Shown: positions 21,775 through 30,525 of the stretch, piece after piece | Layout of the letters: the number at the start of each line of letters is the position of its first letter | Numbering within the stretch: the first letter of the stretch is position 1 | Source of the DNA: Sphingomonas sp. SUN039 | GTDB taxonomy: Bacteria; Pseudomonadota; Alphaproteobacteria; Sphingomonadales; Sphingomonadaceae | Assembly: GCF_024758725.1 (NCBI RefSeq) | Contig: NZ_CP096972.1 | Location: 1,098,001 to 1,162,000 of the forward strand | DNA length: 64,000 nucleotides | Direction: 5' to 3' | Made by a program: the position numbers and the translations under genes | Notes under the pieces: model-generated | Seen by the model: only the letters and a program-made list of their open reading frames with translations | What the model was told of the DNA's origin: nothing | Database searches by the model: none

Positions 21775-22581
21775 ATGCACGCCGACATCTCGATCAACGC
21801 GTTGAGCTTCGCGCCCGCCCGGCTGGATAAGCTTGCCGACCAGGTTGCCCGGATCGGCGCACAGGCGATAAGCCCCGATTTAGAGCAGGTCTTGGCCTTT
21901 GGGGCCACCGCAACCGCGCTTCTGTTCCGCGACACAGGCCTTGAGACTGCCGCCCTCACCCACCGCGCTTTTGCTTTCGCCACACGAAATGACGTGGCGG
22001 CAGCGCACGAGCGACTGGACCGAACCATCGATATAGCCATTGAGATCGGCGCACGGTCTATTGTCTTGACGACCGGTGGACGCGGTTCGTGCGGTTGGGC
22101 TGACGCCACCGACCGGTTCGCCGAAGCCATCGCGCCATGCGCGGCCAAGTCGCTGACGGCGGGTATCGCGCTCGGCGTGGAGCCCACTTCGCACCTCTAC
22201 GCCGACGTCTCGATCGCGCACCGCCTGTCCGACACGGTGCAGATCGCCCGCAAGGCGGACATTGCGGTCGTTATCGACCTGTTCGCCTGTTGGTTCGACG
22301 CCGATATTGAAGCAGCGATCGCGGAAGCGGCGCCGCTCGCTTCGCTCGTGCAAGTCAGCGATTATATTTACGGGGATCGGGGGCTGCCGTGTCGCGCAGT
22401 ACCCGGCGATGGTGCAGTTCCTCTCGCCCGGTTGATCCCCGCGATTGTCGACGCGGGCTATGGCGGATATTTCGATCTGGAAATCATCGGGCCGCGTCTT
22501 CGGGCCGAAGGCGAGGAAATGGGTCTCCGCCGCGCTGGCGATTTGATCGGCGCCTTGATCGAACAAGCCAGGGCGAACTAA
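21775..22581 (+). CDS. Sugar phosphate isomerase/epimerase-like TIM-barrel protein
   Basis: A 268-residue protein of the xylose-isomerase-like (AP endonuclease 2) TIM-barrel superfamily. It opens MHADISINALSFAPARLDKL. Later, GVEPTSHLYADVSIAH carries the Glu/His ligand region, and IVDAGYGGYFDLEIIGPRL is the characteristic C-terminal FDLEIIGP block. Members isomerise or cleave polyols, keto acids or dehydroshikimate-type compounds using a metal. In this operon it would act on a ring-derived or hydroxylated intermediate, which is inference. Confidence 0.75.
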   Translation: MHADISINALSFAPARLDKLADQVARIGAQAISPDLEQVLAFGATATALLFRDTGLETAALTHRAFAFATRNDVAAAHERLDRTIDIAIEIGARSIVLTTGGRGSCGWADATDRFAEAIAPCAAKSLTAGIALGVEPTSHLYADVSIAHRLSDTVQIARKADIAVVIDLFACWFDADIEAAIAEAAPLASLVQVSDYIYGDRGLPCRAVPGDGAVPLARLIPAIVDAGYGGYFDLEIIGPRLRAEGEEMGLRRAGDLIGALIEQARAN

Positions 22582-22583
22582 TC

Positions 22584-23405
22584 ATGGCGCACGCCGACGA
22601 CAAAAAGACGGTTCTGGCCGACGTCGCAGACGGAATCATGACAATCACGCTCAACCGCCCGGACCGGGGCAATGCGTGGAACGGGCCGATGGCCCAAGGG
22701 TATTTCGCGCTGCTCGAACAAGCCGCACAAGACCCCGAAGTGCGCGCGATCATCGTCACTGGCGCGGGCAAGGCTTTTTGCGTCGGCGGCGACGGCAAAA
22801 AGCTGGCGGTCGTGGCCGATACCGGCGACATCAAATCCGCTGCCCCGCAACCCTACTGGTTTCCGCTCACCATCGGCAAGCCGATCATCGCCGCGATCAA
22901 CGGCGCGTGTTTCGGCATCGGCTTGCAACAGGCGCTGGTCAGCGACATCCGCTTTGCCTCGGAAGACGCCAAATTCTCCACAGCCTATGCGCGGCGCGGG
23001 CTGGTTGCGGAAATGGGCATGAGCTGGCTGCTTCCCCGTCTCGTCGGGACCGGCCATGCCATGGACCTGCTGATCTCGGCGCGCCTCGTGCGCGCTGCCG
23101 AAGCGGAACGGATCGGGTTGGTCAATTGCGTCGTTCCCGCCGGCGACCTGCTGGCCGAGGCGCAGGCCTATGCGACGCAGCTTGTCAGGCACTGCTCGCC
23201 CTATTCGATGCGCGCGATCAAGCAGCAAAGCTTTGCGGATTTGATGCAGCCGTTTCTGAAAAGTTTCGACCGATCGGTTGCCTTGCTCGACACTGCATTT
23301 GCTGCGCCCGATTTCAAGGAAGGCATGGCAAGCTGGCAGGAAGGACGGCCGCCGAACTTCCCTGCACTCCCGCAGGAATTGGCACATATCGATCTGAACG
23401 GATGA
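22584..23405 (+). CDS. Enoyl-CoA hydratase/isomerase family protein
   Basis: A 273-residue crotonase-fold protein. It shows the CoA-binding segment ITLNRPDRGNAWNG, the first oxyanion strand IIVTGAGKAFCVGGDGK, and the second oxyanion/catalytic region AAINGACFGIGLQQALVSDIRFASEDAKF (shown in part). The ATG at 22584 follows the TIM-barrel stop by 2 bases; the longer frame lies inside that gene. The reaction may be hydration, isomerisation or C-C cleavage; the fold does not decide. Confidence 0.9.
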   Translation: MAHADDKKTVLADVADGIMTITLNRPDRGNAWNGPMAQGYFALLEQAAQDPEVRAIIVTGAGKAFCVGGDGKKLAVVADTGDIKSAAPQPYWFPLTIGKPIIAAINGACFGIGLQQALVSDIRFASEDAKFSTAYARRGLVAEMGMSWLLPRLVGTGHAMDLLISARLVRAAEAERIGLVNCVVPAGDLLAEAQAYATQLVRHCSPYSMRAIKQQSFADLMQPFLKSFDRSVALLDTAFAAPDFKEGMASWQEGRPPNFPALPQELAHIDLNG

Positions 23406-23418
23406 GGAGGACGCTCGC

Positions 23419-23919
23419 ATGACAAAACGGGAATTTTTGGGGATGGCCAGCGTTGGCGTTGTCGCAGCCGCGCTGGTCGGGCGCGTCGCCCTAACGATCG
23501 GCGATACCGAACGCGCAGATACCGGTTTTCGGGTTCGTCACACCGATGCCGAATGGCGCGCAAGACTGAGCCCGGCGAGCTATAATGTGCTACGGAAGGA
23601 TGCGACCGAACAGCCGTTTTCCAGCCCGTTGGTCAACGAGCACCGGCCCGGCAAGTTCGCTTGTGCCGGGTGCGACCAACCAGCGTTCTCCTCGAGCACC
23701 AAATATGACAGCCACACCGGTTGGCCAAGTTTCTGGGACAGCCTGCCGGGTGCCATTTTTAAACGCCCCGACTTCACCATGGCCAGGATGCGGACCGAGG
23801 TGCGATGCAGCAGTTGTGGCAGCCATCTCGGCCATATCTTCGACGATGGGCCGAAGCCGACAAATTATCGCTATTGCATGAATGGCGTGGCGCTGGCCTT
23901 TCACGCGGCACAGGCTTGA
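23419..23919 (+). CDS. msrB: Peptide-methionine (R)-S-oxide reductase
   Basis: A 166-residue MsrB preceded by a hydrophobic N-terminal segment (about residues 8-27) that fits a Tat-like signal (TKREFLGMASVGVVAAALVG) or anchor, so it probably acts in the periplasm. Zinc ligands are Cys82, Cys85, Cys130 and Cys133, and the catalytic cysteine is Cys153 in YRYCMNG. It reduces the R epimer of methionine sulfoxide in proteins. It is 13 bases after the hydratase, an unusual neighbour; protection of envelope proteins from oxidants is possible. Confidence 0.93.
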   Translation: MTKREFLGMASVGVVAAALVGRVALTIGDTERADTGFRVRHTDAEWRARLSPASYNVLRKDATEQPFSSPLVNEHRPGKFACAGCDQPAFSSSTKYDSHTGWPSFWDSLPGAIFKRPDFTMARMRTEVRCSSCGSHLGHIFDDGPKPTNYRYCMNGVALAFHAAQA

Positions 23920-23936
23920 ACAACGGGAGTTAGACG

Positions 23937-24164
23937 ATGAGCGACTTTTTCAACGGCGTCATGCGCGGCATCAGCAGCCTGATCGGCCTGTGCATGGTCT
24001 TGATGGGCGGCATCTGGATCCTGCAGGGCTTCAACATTGCTTTCCTGAACAGCTTCATGGCGAACGACAAGCAATGGGCGATGTGGGGTACACTCCTTGC
24101 GCTCGTCGGGGTCGGCCAGATTTGGTGGAGCAACACTCGCGCGAGCTATTACAAGGGCAAATGA
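23937..24164 (+). CDS. Small two-helix membrane protein, unknown
   Basis: A 75-residue protein with two predicted membrane helices: about residues 13-32 (ISSLIGLCMVLMGGIWILQG) and 46-63 (WAMWGTLLALVGVGQIWW). The last residues are basic (ASYYKGK). GGGAGTTAGACG precedes the ATG, a moderate ribosome site. It follows msrB by 17 bases. Family not recognised with certainty. It is convergent with the hydrolase gene at 24175, 10 bases away. Confidence 0.7.
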   Translation: MSDFFNGVMRGISSLIGLCMVLMGGIWILQGFNIAFLNSFMANDKQWAMWGTLLALVGVGQIWWSNTRASYYKGK

Positions 24165-24174
24165 GGACTCGCGG

Positions 24175-25146
24175 CTAGTTCCGCTTCAGAACACTCTCGA
24201 CGAAGCGGCGGAGTTCCTTGTCGATTTCCGCACCCTCGGGTCCGCCGGGGAAGCCGGTATGCGGCCCCGCCTCGGTGACATGCAACTCCGCCGTGACACC
24301 TACCGCGCGCAGGGCCCGGTGCATCCGCACCGTGTTCGACAAATACAGGTCGCGCGTCCCCGTCGTCAGGATCGTCGGCGGAAAAGCGCTGAGGTCGCCG
24401 AACAGGGGTGAGAGATAGGGGTGGGCCAGATCATACCCGGCGGCGTAGAGCAAGTTGACCGGCATTAGGCTCCGCAGGCCGGGATCGATGCCCATGTTGG
24501 TGTGGAAGCTGTCGCCCGATTCAGTCAGGTCGATCTCGGGCGTGCCGAGGATCAGACCCGCCGGCATCGGCAGCCCCTCGTCACGCGCACGCAGCATCAA
24601 CGCCGCAGCGAGATTGCCGCCCGCCGACCCGCCGCTGACGATGATCTCGTTCTGCGTGCGTTCGCCGAGCAGTGCGCGATAAGCTGCGATGCAATCATCG
24701 AGCGCTGCTGGATAGGGGTGATCGGGTGCCATGCGGTAATCGACCGACCAGACGCGCCGCTGCAACCGCGTAGCGGTGCCGACGCCCATCATACGGCACA
24801 TCTCGCCGCCGCACAGGATCAGCGCGCCGCCGTGAAGATCGAGAATCACGCTTCTGTCCTCCGGGTCTAGCCCTGACGGCGCGATGTCGAAGACGCGCGC
24901 ACCACCGGCGTCGCGTTCGTCTGCCCGCGTTCCCGTCGCTTCGCTCCATGCCGGGAACCGCGACAGGACCGCCTCGTCGACCGCCGTTACATAGGCCCGC
25001 CACGCGTCCTTGTCGTCGAGGGGGGGATATTCTCCCCATGTCGGCAAGGGCGTCAGGTAGGCGCGCGCAACGGGGCTCAGGTATTCGGGTATCGGAACAT
25101 CGCGTGCGGGCACATGAATGGCGCCGCTGTTGTCGCCCTCTTGCAC
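24175..25146 (-). CDS. Alpha/beta hydrolase, hormone-sensitive-lipase type
   Basis: A 323-residue HSL-family esterase. It has the oxyanion motif DLHGGALILCGG, nucleophile elbow VSGGSAGGN, acid region TTGTRDLYLSNT and a histidine in EAGPHTGFPG. Start GTG 25146 is chosen because AAGGAG lies 6 bases upstream; the frame continues to 25308 into the neighbouring gene. It likely hydrolyses a short-chain ester or lactone. It is last in the operon beginning with the nitronate monooxygenase at 30363. Confidence 0.87.
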   Translation of the reverse strand: MQEGDNSGAIHVPARDVPIPEYLSPVARAYLTPLPTWGEYPPLDDKDAWRAYVTAVDEAVLSRFPAWSEATGTRADERDAGGARVFDIAPSGLDPEDRSVILDLHGGALILCGGEMCRMMGVGTATRLQRRVWSVDYRMAPDHPYPAALDDCIAAYRALLGERTQNEIIVSGGSAGGNLAAALMLRARDEGLPMPAGLILGTPEIDLTESGDSFHTNMGIDPGLRSLMPVNLLYAAGYDLAHPYLSPLFGDLSAFPPTILTTGTRDLYLSNTVRMHRALRAVGVTAELHVTEAGPHTGFPGGPEGAEIDKELRRFVESVLKRN

Positions 25147-25183
25147 AGCCTTCTCCTTTGTTCGGCGCGCCAAGCGCCACTTG

Positions 25184-26062
25184 TTATAAAAGCGCTTCCG
25201 CCAGCCTGCGCCAGACAGGGCGTAACGCGGCAAGGTCGTTCGTGCCAGGTGCGGCGGTTCCGACCACCTGCAAACAGACATGATCCGCGCCGGCACTGAA
25301 GTGCGCATCGAGCCGGGCCGAGATCACCTCCACATCGCCGCAGGCAAATACCGCATCGACGAGCCGATCGCTTGTCTGCGCGATATCGTCATCGGTGAAC
25401 CCCAGTCGCCGCCAGCTGTTCGCATAATTTTCCAGTCGCCCATAGCCCTGGACATAGGGCCGTGCGAGATCACGCGCCCGCGCCGGGTTCGCGTCGAGCA
25501 CTACCCCCTGCTCGGGCGCAAGGATCGGTCCCCGGCCGAGGGCGGCACGCGCAATCGCGGTGTGTTCGGGCGTGACGAGATAGGGATGCGCGCCTGCGGT
25601 CTGGTCGCGCGCAAGCTCGGTCATTTTCGGCCCGAGCGCGGCCAGCACGATCGCGCGGGCAGTTACCCCCGCGTCGAACAGCCGGTCGAGATACGCCTTC
25701 ATCGCTGTCAGCGGCTTGGCATAGGCGGCACCAACAGCCTCGCTGTGACTGACGCCAAGCCCGAGCAGAAAGCGCGCGCGCTGGTTATGGGGCAGTTCGT
25801 GCCACCAGCCTGCCACGTCGGTCGCCTGATGCTTCCAGATGTTGAGAATGCCGCTGGCAATGGTTGTGTGCTGCGTCGCCGCCAGCAGGTGGGACAGGTC
25901 GTTCAGCAGGTCGCCGCCCGTTGCCCCCGGGATCCACAATGCGCCATATCCGAGTTCGTCGAGTTCTGCTGCTGCCTCAGCTGGCTCGGCGGAATCGCCG
26001 AACCGCAGCTCCATCGACCAGATTCCGATCCGCCCGATCCGTGGCGTCACCGCTGTGGTCAT
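25184..26062 (-). CDS. Luciferase-like (LLM) flavin oxidoreductase, TIGR03620-like
   Basis: A 292-residue bacterial-luciferase-fold protein: IGIWSMELRFGDSAEPAEAA at the start, YGALWIPGATGGD, TTIASGILNIWKH and the conserved FLLGLGVSHSEAV. It resembles the TIGR03620 subfamily, usually described as F420-dependent in actinobacteria; in a sphingomonad FMN is as likely. It may be a monooxygenase or a hydride-transfer reductase. ATGA overlap with the upstream Rieske gene shows a shared transcript. Confidence 0.82.
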   Translation of the reverse strand: MTTAVTPRIGRIGIWSMELRFGDSAEPAEAAAELDELGYGALWIPGATGGDLLNDLSHLLAATQHTTIASGILNIWKHQATDVAGWWHELPHNQRARFLLGLGVSHSEAVGAAYAKPLTAMKAYLDRLFDAGVTARAIVLAALGPKMTELARDQTAGAHPYLVTPEHTAIARAALGRGPILAPEQGVVLDANPARARDLARPYVQGYGRLENYANSWRRLGFTDDDIAQTSDRLVDAVFACGDVEVISARLDAHFSAGADHVCLQVVGTAAPGTNDLAALRPVWRRLAEALL

Positions 26063-27033
26063 GCACCGACCTCATAGAATCTCTGATATTGTCGGCGATA
26101 GGCCAGAATGGGCCCATCGCCCTTGACGAGCAGCGGCTCGGCCCTGAAAATCTTCGCATTCCAGATCGGAATGTCCTGGTTGACCTGCTTCACTAGATCG
26201 CGAATGCGCGCGTCGGTGACGCGCAGGCGGCCCTCGCTCAAGCCCGGCGCATGGTACATTTGCCAGCGCAAATGGGTATGTTCCGCATCAATCGGCGTCT
26301 GCTGCTGGTTGTGAACGACGTGCGTCACGTCCTTGAATTCGGTAATTGACTGGCCGGGACCCGTCGCCGTTACATCGATGATGCCCGTCATCGGCCCACG
26401 TGGCGTCACCATCTCGGCGACGACCTTGTTAGACCGCACCCAGCCGTCGATTTTGAAATCGCCCTCGGCAGGCCCGGTAACGCCATGGACAGCGTTGAAA
26501 TGGGCATGATCCTGGCCGTTCTCGGTAATTTCCTGGACGTGGATGTCGATGACCCATTCATAGGTCGAATGCAGGATCCAGTCGCCTTCGGGACAGGTGG
26601 GCATCGTTGCCACCTCCCATTTCGGTGCCGCCTTTCCCGGATGATACCAGACATAGGCAACGCCTTCGGATTCCTTGACGGGCCAGGTGGGCAGGCATTG
26701 CCGTTTCAGACGCGGCGCGATGACATTGGTGTAGGGAATGTCGGTGACACCGCCCTCCCCGCTGAAGCTCCAGTGATGAAACGCACAGCGCAGATCGTTG
26801 CCGTTGACCGTGCTTTCCACGCCGAGATGGGCGCCAAGATGCGGGCAATAGGGGTCGACGGCATTGAGCACGCCATCGCCCCCGCGCCACATCACAAACT
26901 CGGTGTCGAAATAGCGCATCGTCCTGATCTCGCCGATCGCGATCTCGCTCGACATCGCGACGCCGAACCAGCCGAAAGGAATCGGCAGGCTTGTATAGCC
27001 GCGGTCGGATCTTGGGTTGCTTGCCATCGTCAT
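26059..27033 (-). CDS. Rieske non-heme iron oxygenase, KshA/DAF-36-like
   Basis: A 324-residue terminal oxygenase. Rieske ligands are Cys63-x-His65 and Cys83-x2-His86 (CPHLGAHLG, CAFHHW). The mononuclear-iron segment is ENGQDHAHFNAVHG, which has the Asn/Asp-His-His pattern of 3-ketosteroid 9-alpha-hydroxylase and cholesterol-7-desaturase relatives. It needs an electron-donating reductase, and none is seen in the window. ATGA overlaps exist on both sides; an alternative ATG at 27027 has better Shine-Dalgarno spacing. Hydroxylation of a bulky polycyclic substrate is the closest family precedent. Confidence 0.88.
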   Translation of the reverse strand: MTMASNPRSDRGYTSLPIPFGWFGVAMSSEIAIGEIRTMRYFDTEFVMWRGGDGVLNAVDPYCPHLGAHLGVESTVNGNDLRCAFHHWSFSGEGGVTDIPYTNVIAPRLKRQCLPTWPVKESEGVAYVWYHPGKAAPKWEVATMPTCPEGDWILHSTYEWVIDIHVQEITENGQDHAHFNAVHGVTGPAEGDFKIDGWVRSNKVVAEMVTPRGPMTGIIDVTATGPGQSITEFKDVTHVVHNQQQTPIDAEHTHLRWQMYHAPGLSEGRLRVTDARIRDLVKQVNQDIPIWNAKIFRAEPLLVKGDGPILAYRRQYQRFYEVGA

Positions 27034-28256
27034 CTCCCGGTCGGAATTTCGCGGAACGGCACGGCCTTGTCGACGCGGACGTCGCCAGGCAGGCCGAGCA
27101 CGCGTTCGGCAATGATGTTCTTCATGATCTCGTCGGTGCCCCCGCCGAGCCTCAGCGCGGGCGCCCACATGAAGCGGTGCTGGAATCCGCCGTTCAGCAG
27201 TGCGATATCGGGATCGTCGATAAGGCCGAATGCGTCCTGGATATCCAGTGCCTGATTGGTGAGCTCCTGCGTCTGCGTCGCCCAGAGCAGCTTGCCCGCC
27301 GATCCTTCGGGCCCCGGTGCCTTGCCGTGCGACAGCGCGGTCAGGGTGCGGAAGCTGAGCAGGCGGATGGCCTCGGCATTCACATAATAGTCCGCGAGCC
27401 ATTCGCGGAACGCCGGATCCTCGAGCGTCGAGCCGTCGAACGCGGGGCTGCGCCGCGCAATCTCCATCACGTCGCGCCAGCCAAGACCTGTCCCCGATCC
27501 AAGCGCCGCGCGTTCGTTCATCAAGGTCGAGATCACGACTTTCCAGCCATCGCCCGGCGCACCGACCATCTGGTTGGCCGGTATCCGAACGTTTTCGAGG
27601 AACACTTCGTTGAGCTCGCTGTCGCCCGACATCATCTTGATCGGGCGGACTTCGAGGCCCGGCGTCTTCATATCGAGCCAGAACGCCGACAAACCCTTGT
27701 GCTTGGGCACCTCGGGGTCGGTGCGCGCGATGACCATGCCGTAATCGGCGGCATGCGCCCCGCTGTTCCAGACTTTTTGCCCGTTCAGCACCCAATCGTC
27801 GCCGACGCGAACCGCCATTGTCCGCGTGGCCGCCGAATCCGATCCGCTCGACGGTTCGGAAAACAGCTGACACCAGATTTCATCGCCGCGCACCGCCGGG
27901 GCGACACGGGCGAGCGATTCCGGGTCGGCGCTGAATTCCATCAACGGCGGCAGCAGCATGTGCAGCCCGGTCATGAAATAAGTGAACTGCAAGCCGGCCC
28001 GCGCTTCCTCCTGATTGAAGATCGCTTCGTCGATCGCGGTTCCGCCTGCGCCGCCGCGCGCCTTCGGCCACGAAATGCAGGCATAGCCTGCATCGGCCTT
28101 GGTCGCTTGCCAGACGCGGGCAATTTCCTTGTGCTTGTCGTGCCAGGCGCGGCGTTCTTCGGGCGCAAGGACCGACAAATCGGGTCCGTTCGCCTCGATC
28201 CAGGCGCGGACGGTCGCGCGATATTCGGCTTCCGCCGGGCTGTCGTCGAAGTTCAT
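27030..28256 (-). CDS. Acyl-CoA dehydrogenase, subunit A of adjacent pair
   Basis: A 408-residue ACAD-fold flavoprotein. It shows LFSEPSSGSDSAAT (FAD/CoA loop), the middle beta domain GDDWVLNGQKVWNSGAH and the C-terminal RLGGGTDEIMKNIIAERVLGLP. It is in 4-base overlap with a second, different ACAD gene upstream. Adjacent, dissimilar ACAD pairs that form alpha2beta2 heterotetramers are known from actinobacterial steroid degradation (FadE/ChsE pairs). It would desaturate a bulky acyl-CoA and pass electrons to ETF. Confidence 0.9.
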   Translation of the reverse strand: MNFDDSPAEAEYRATVRAWIEANGPDLSVLAPEERRAWHDKHKEIARVWQATKADAGYACISWPKARGGAGGTAIDEAIFNQEEARAGLQFTYFMTGLHMLLPPLMEFSADPESLARVAPAVRGDEIWCQLFSEPSSGSDSAATRTMAVRVGDDWVLNGQKVWNSGAHAADYGMVIARTDPEVPKHKGLSAFWLDMKTPGLEVRPIKMMSGDSELNEVFLENVRIPANQMVGAPGDGWKVVISTLMNERAALGSGTGLGWRDVMEIARRSPAFDGSTLEDPAFREWLADYYVNAEAIRLLSFRTLTALSHGKAPGPEGSAGKLLWATQTQELTNQALDIQDAFGLIDDPDIALLNGGFQHRFMWAPALRLGGGTDEIMKNIIAERVLGLPGDVRVDKAVPFREIPTGR

Positions 28257-29380
28257 GACCGCTTCTCCGCTTCGACACGTTCCTCAAGCCGGTCGGCGAG
28301 CCGCCGTTTCCAGTCGCGTGGCGCGCCGACGACCAGTCCCAGGTGACGCGCACGACGGAAAAAGAAATGGCAGTCCGCCTCCCATGTCACGCCGATGCCG
28401 CCATAGGTCTGGATCATTTCCTTCGACGCCATCCAGTAAGCGGCGCATCCCGCGACGCGCGCTGCTGCCGCTGCCAGCGGCAGCTCGGGCGCATCGGTCG
28501 ACAGCGCCCATGCCCCGTAATAGGCGTTGGCGCGGGCTACTTCGTTCTTCACGAACACATCGGCGAGCTTGTGCTTGATCGCCTGATAGCTGCCGATGGG
28601 GCGGCCGAAGGCATAGCGTTCAAGCGCATAGTCGCGCGCCATTTCAAGGCAACGATCCGCACCGCCCAATTGTTCGAACGCGAGCAGGATGGCGCCGCGT
28701 TCCTGAATACGTGCGAGCAAAGCCAGTCCCTCACCCGGCGTGCCGAGCGGTTCCACCGGCGCGTCGTCGAAGCGCACGCGCGCCATGCCACGCGTCGGGT
28801 CGAGCGTCGACACGGTTTCACGGCTGACACCGGGGCCGTTCAGATCGGCAAGGTAGAGCGAGAGCCCCGCCTCACCCTGCGCCAGCACCACAGCCTTGCC
28901 CGCCGCCATGCCGTCGGCAACAGGCAGCTTCATCCCCGACAACCTGCCGCCCGTCACGCGCGCCGCGATCCGTTCCGCCGTGAGCGCTCCCTGTCCTTCG
29001 AACACGGCGAGCGTCCCGATCAATTCTCCGCTGGCGATCAGGGGCAGCAGCATCGATTTCTGGTCTTCCGACCCTGCCAGCAGCAGCGCCTCGGCGAACA
29101 GGTAGACGCTCGACGCAAACGGGATCGGCGCGACGGCTCGGCCCAGTTCCTCGGCCAGCGCGCATAATTCGACATAGCCGAGGCCCAGGCCGCCGTAAGT
29201 CTCGGGGATTGCGGCTCCGCACCAGCCCTGCTCGCCGATGCGCGCCCATAGTGCCGCGTCATATCCAGCGGCAGAATTCTCGAGCACCCCGCGCGCGACC
29301 GACAGGGGCGAGGCAGCGAGCAGGAATCGCCGCGCTTCGTCCTTCAGCGCCTTCTGGTCGTCGGTATAATCGAAATTCAT
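28253..29380 (-). CDS. Acyl-CoA dehydrogenase, subunit B of adjacent pair
   Basis: A 375-residue ACAD-fold protein opening MNFDYTDDQKALKDEARRFL. It lacks the TDEI-type C-terminus and instead ends with QTYGGIGVTWEADCHFFFRR, the form seen in the second subunit of FadE heterodimers. ATG 29380 is set by the family start and by the 4-base overlap with the nitronate monooxygenase. It probably assembles with the preceding entry, so that FAD and catalytic base may be shared unequally between the two subunits. Confidence 0.9.
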   Translation of the reverse strand: MNFDYTDDQKALKDEARRFLLAASPLSVARGVLENSAAGYDAALWARIGEQGWCGAAIPETYGGLGLGYVELCALAEELGRAVAPIPFASSVYLFAEALLLAGSEDQKSMLLPLIASGELIGTLAVFEGQGALTAERIAARVTGGRLSGMKLPVADGMAAGKAVVLAQGEAGLSLYLADLNGPGVSRETVSTLDPTRGMARVRFDDAPVEPLGTPGEGLALLARIQERGAILLAFEQLGGADRCLEMARDYALERYAFGRPIGSYQAIKHKLADVFVKNEVARANAYYGAWALSTDAPELPLAAAAARVAGCAAYWMASKEMIQTYGGIGVTWEADCHFFFRRARHLGLVVGAPRDWKRRLADRLEERVEAEKRS

Positions 29381-30363
29381 GGGCTGACCTCGTCGTATTC
29401 GCGGGCGAGCCGATCGATGACTGCGGCCGCCGGTTCGATGGCGTGCGTCGTGCCGATGCCCTGGCCGCAGCCCCAGATGTCGGTCCAGGCTTTGGCCGCG
29501 CTGGCCTGCGCGGCTACGTCGGTCGCGCGCCGTGTCGTCGGCAGATCGTCGGGATCGAGTCCGGCCGCGACGATCGAACTTCGCAGATAATTGGCCGGCG
29601 TGCCACTGAACGCGGGCGTATAGACAATGTCGTCGGCGCCAGAGGCCACAACAGCGTTTTTTTGCGCCACGCCGCAGCGGGCTTCGTCGGTCGCGATAAA
29701 CGCCGACCCGACATAGGCGAAGTCCGCGCCGAGCATCCCCGCCGCCGCGATTGCCCGCCCCGACGCGATGGACCCGGCAAGCACCAGCGGCCCGTCGAAC
29801 CATGTCCGCAATTCTTGCATCAGCGCGAAGGGCGACACGGCCCCGGCATGCCCCCCCGCGCCTGCGGCGACCGCAATCAGCCCGGTTGCGCCGCGCTCGA
29901 TCGCTTTGCGCGCATGCGCCTGATTGGTGATGTCGTGCAGCGTCACCCCGCCATAGGCCTGTACCGCCGTGTTGACGTCGCCACGCGCGCCCATCGAGCT
30001 GATGACAAGCGGCACCCGATATTGCGCGCACCGAGCCAGATCGTCGTCGAGTCGCGGATTGCTTCGGTGAACGACCAGATTGACGCCGAAGGGTGCAGCG
30101 GGCTTGTCCGGATTGCGCCGGTTCCAACCGGTGAGGGTCTCGACGATCTCGGCCAGCCATTCGCCGAACTGCGCCGACGGACGCGCGTTAAGTGCGGGCA
30201 AGGTGCCGATCACGCCCGCCATGCACTGGGCGATGACTAGTTTCGGGGTCGAGATCAGAAACAGCGGCGCGGCGATGACAGGCACGCGTAGCCGGTCACG
30301 CCAGCCGCGCAATGTCGCACCGCCGCTCACGTCCGCCGATGCCAGTGCCGGTCCCAGTGCCAA
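29377..30363 (-). CDS. Nitronate monooxygenase / 2-nitropropane dioxygenase-like flavoprotein
   Basis: A 328-residue FMN TIM-barrel protein. It has RVPVIAAPLFLISTPKLVIA near the start, GVNLVVHR, and the phosphate/catalytic region GLIAVAAGAGGHAG with the family histidine, then GSIASGRAIAAAGMLGADFA (part). In CoA catabolic clusters, members often serve as FMN enoyl reductases or oxidases rather than on nitroalkanes. No ATG is available: TTG 30363, with AAGGGA upstream, is used, and a GTG at 30330 is an alternative. It is first in a six-gene operon. Confidence 0.83.
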   Translation of the reverse strand: MALGPALASADVSGGATLRGWRDRLRVPVIAAPLFLISTPKLVIAQCMAGVIGTLPALNARPSAQFGEWLAEIVETLTGWNRRNPDKPAAPFGVNLVVHRSNPRLDDDLARCAQYRVPLVISSMGARGDVNTAVQAYGGVTLHDITNQAHARKAIERGATGLIAVAAGAGGHAGAVSPFALMQELRTWFDGPLVLAGSIASGRAIAAAGMLGADFAYVGSAFIATDEARCGVAQKNAVVASGADDIVYTPAFSGTPANYLRSSIVAAGLDPDDLPTTRRATDVAAQASAAKAWTDIWGCGQGIGTTHAIEPAAAVIDRLAREYDEVSP

Positions 30364-30404
30364 TCCCGTCCCTTGTCTTTCACGTCATTAATGTAACGCG
30401 TCTG

Positions 30405-30478
30405 TTGCATTACACTTTTTTCCTGTCGGAAAAAGCCGCTTCGGGCAAGGCCCTCAGCGCATGCTTTACAATGCACAT
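30405..30478. promoter_or_regulatory. Divergent control region with TTGCATTAC and AATGCACAT half-sites
   Basis: The 162-base gap between the nitronate monooxygenase and amidohydrolase genes holds TTGCATTACAC at 30405-30415 and CAATGCACAT at 30469-30478. Both resemble half-sites of the shared motif, but neither has a full second half. Confidence 0.35.
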
Positions 30479-30525
30479 GCCCTGTCGCAATAGCTGACGA
30501 AACGCGCGCTTGCGAGAGGAAAACC

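Noticed and set aside
26059-27873. 604-residue fusion reading of the Rieske gene
   Set aside because: The added N-terminal part is a frame-shifted translation of the upstream acyl-CoA dehydrogenase gene.
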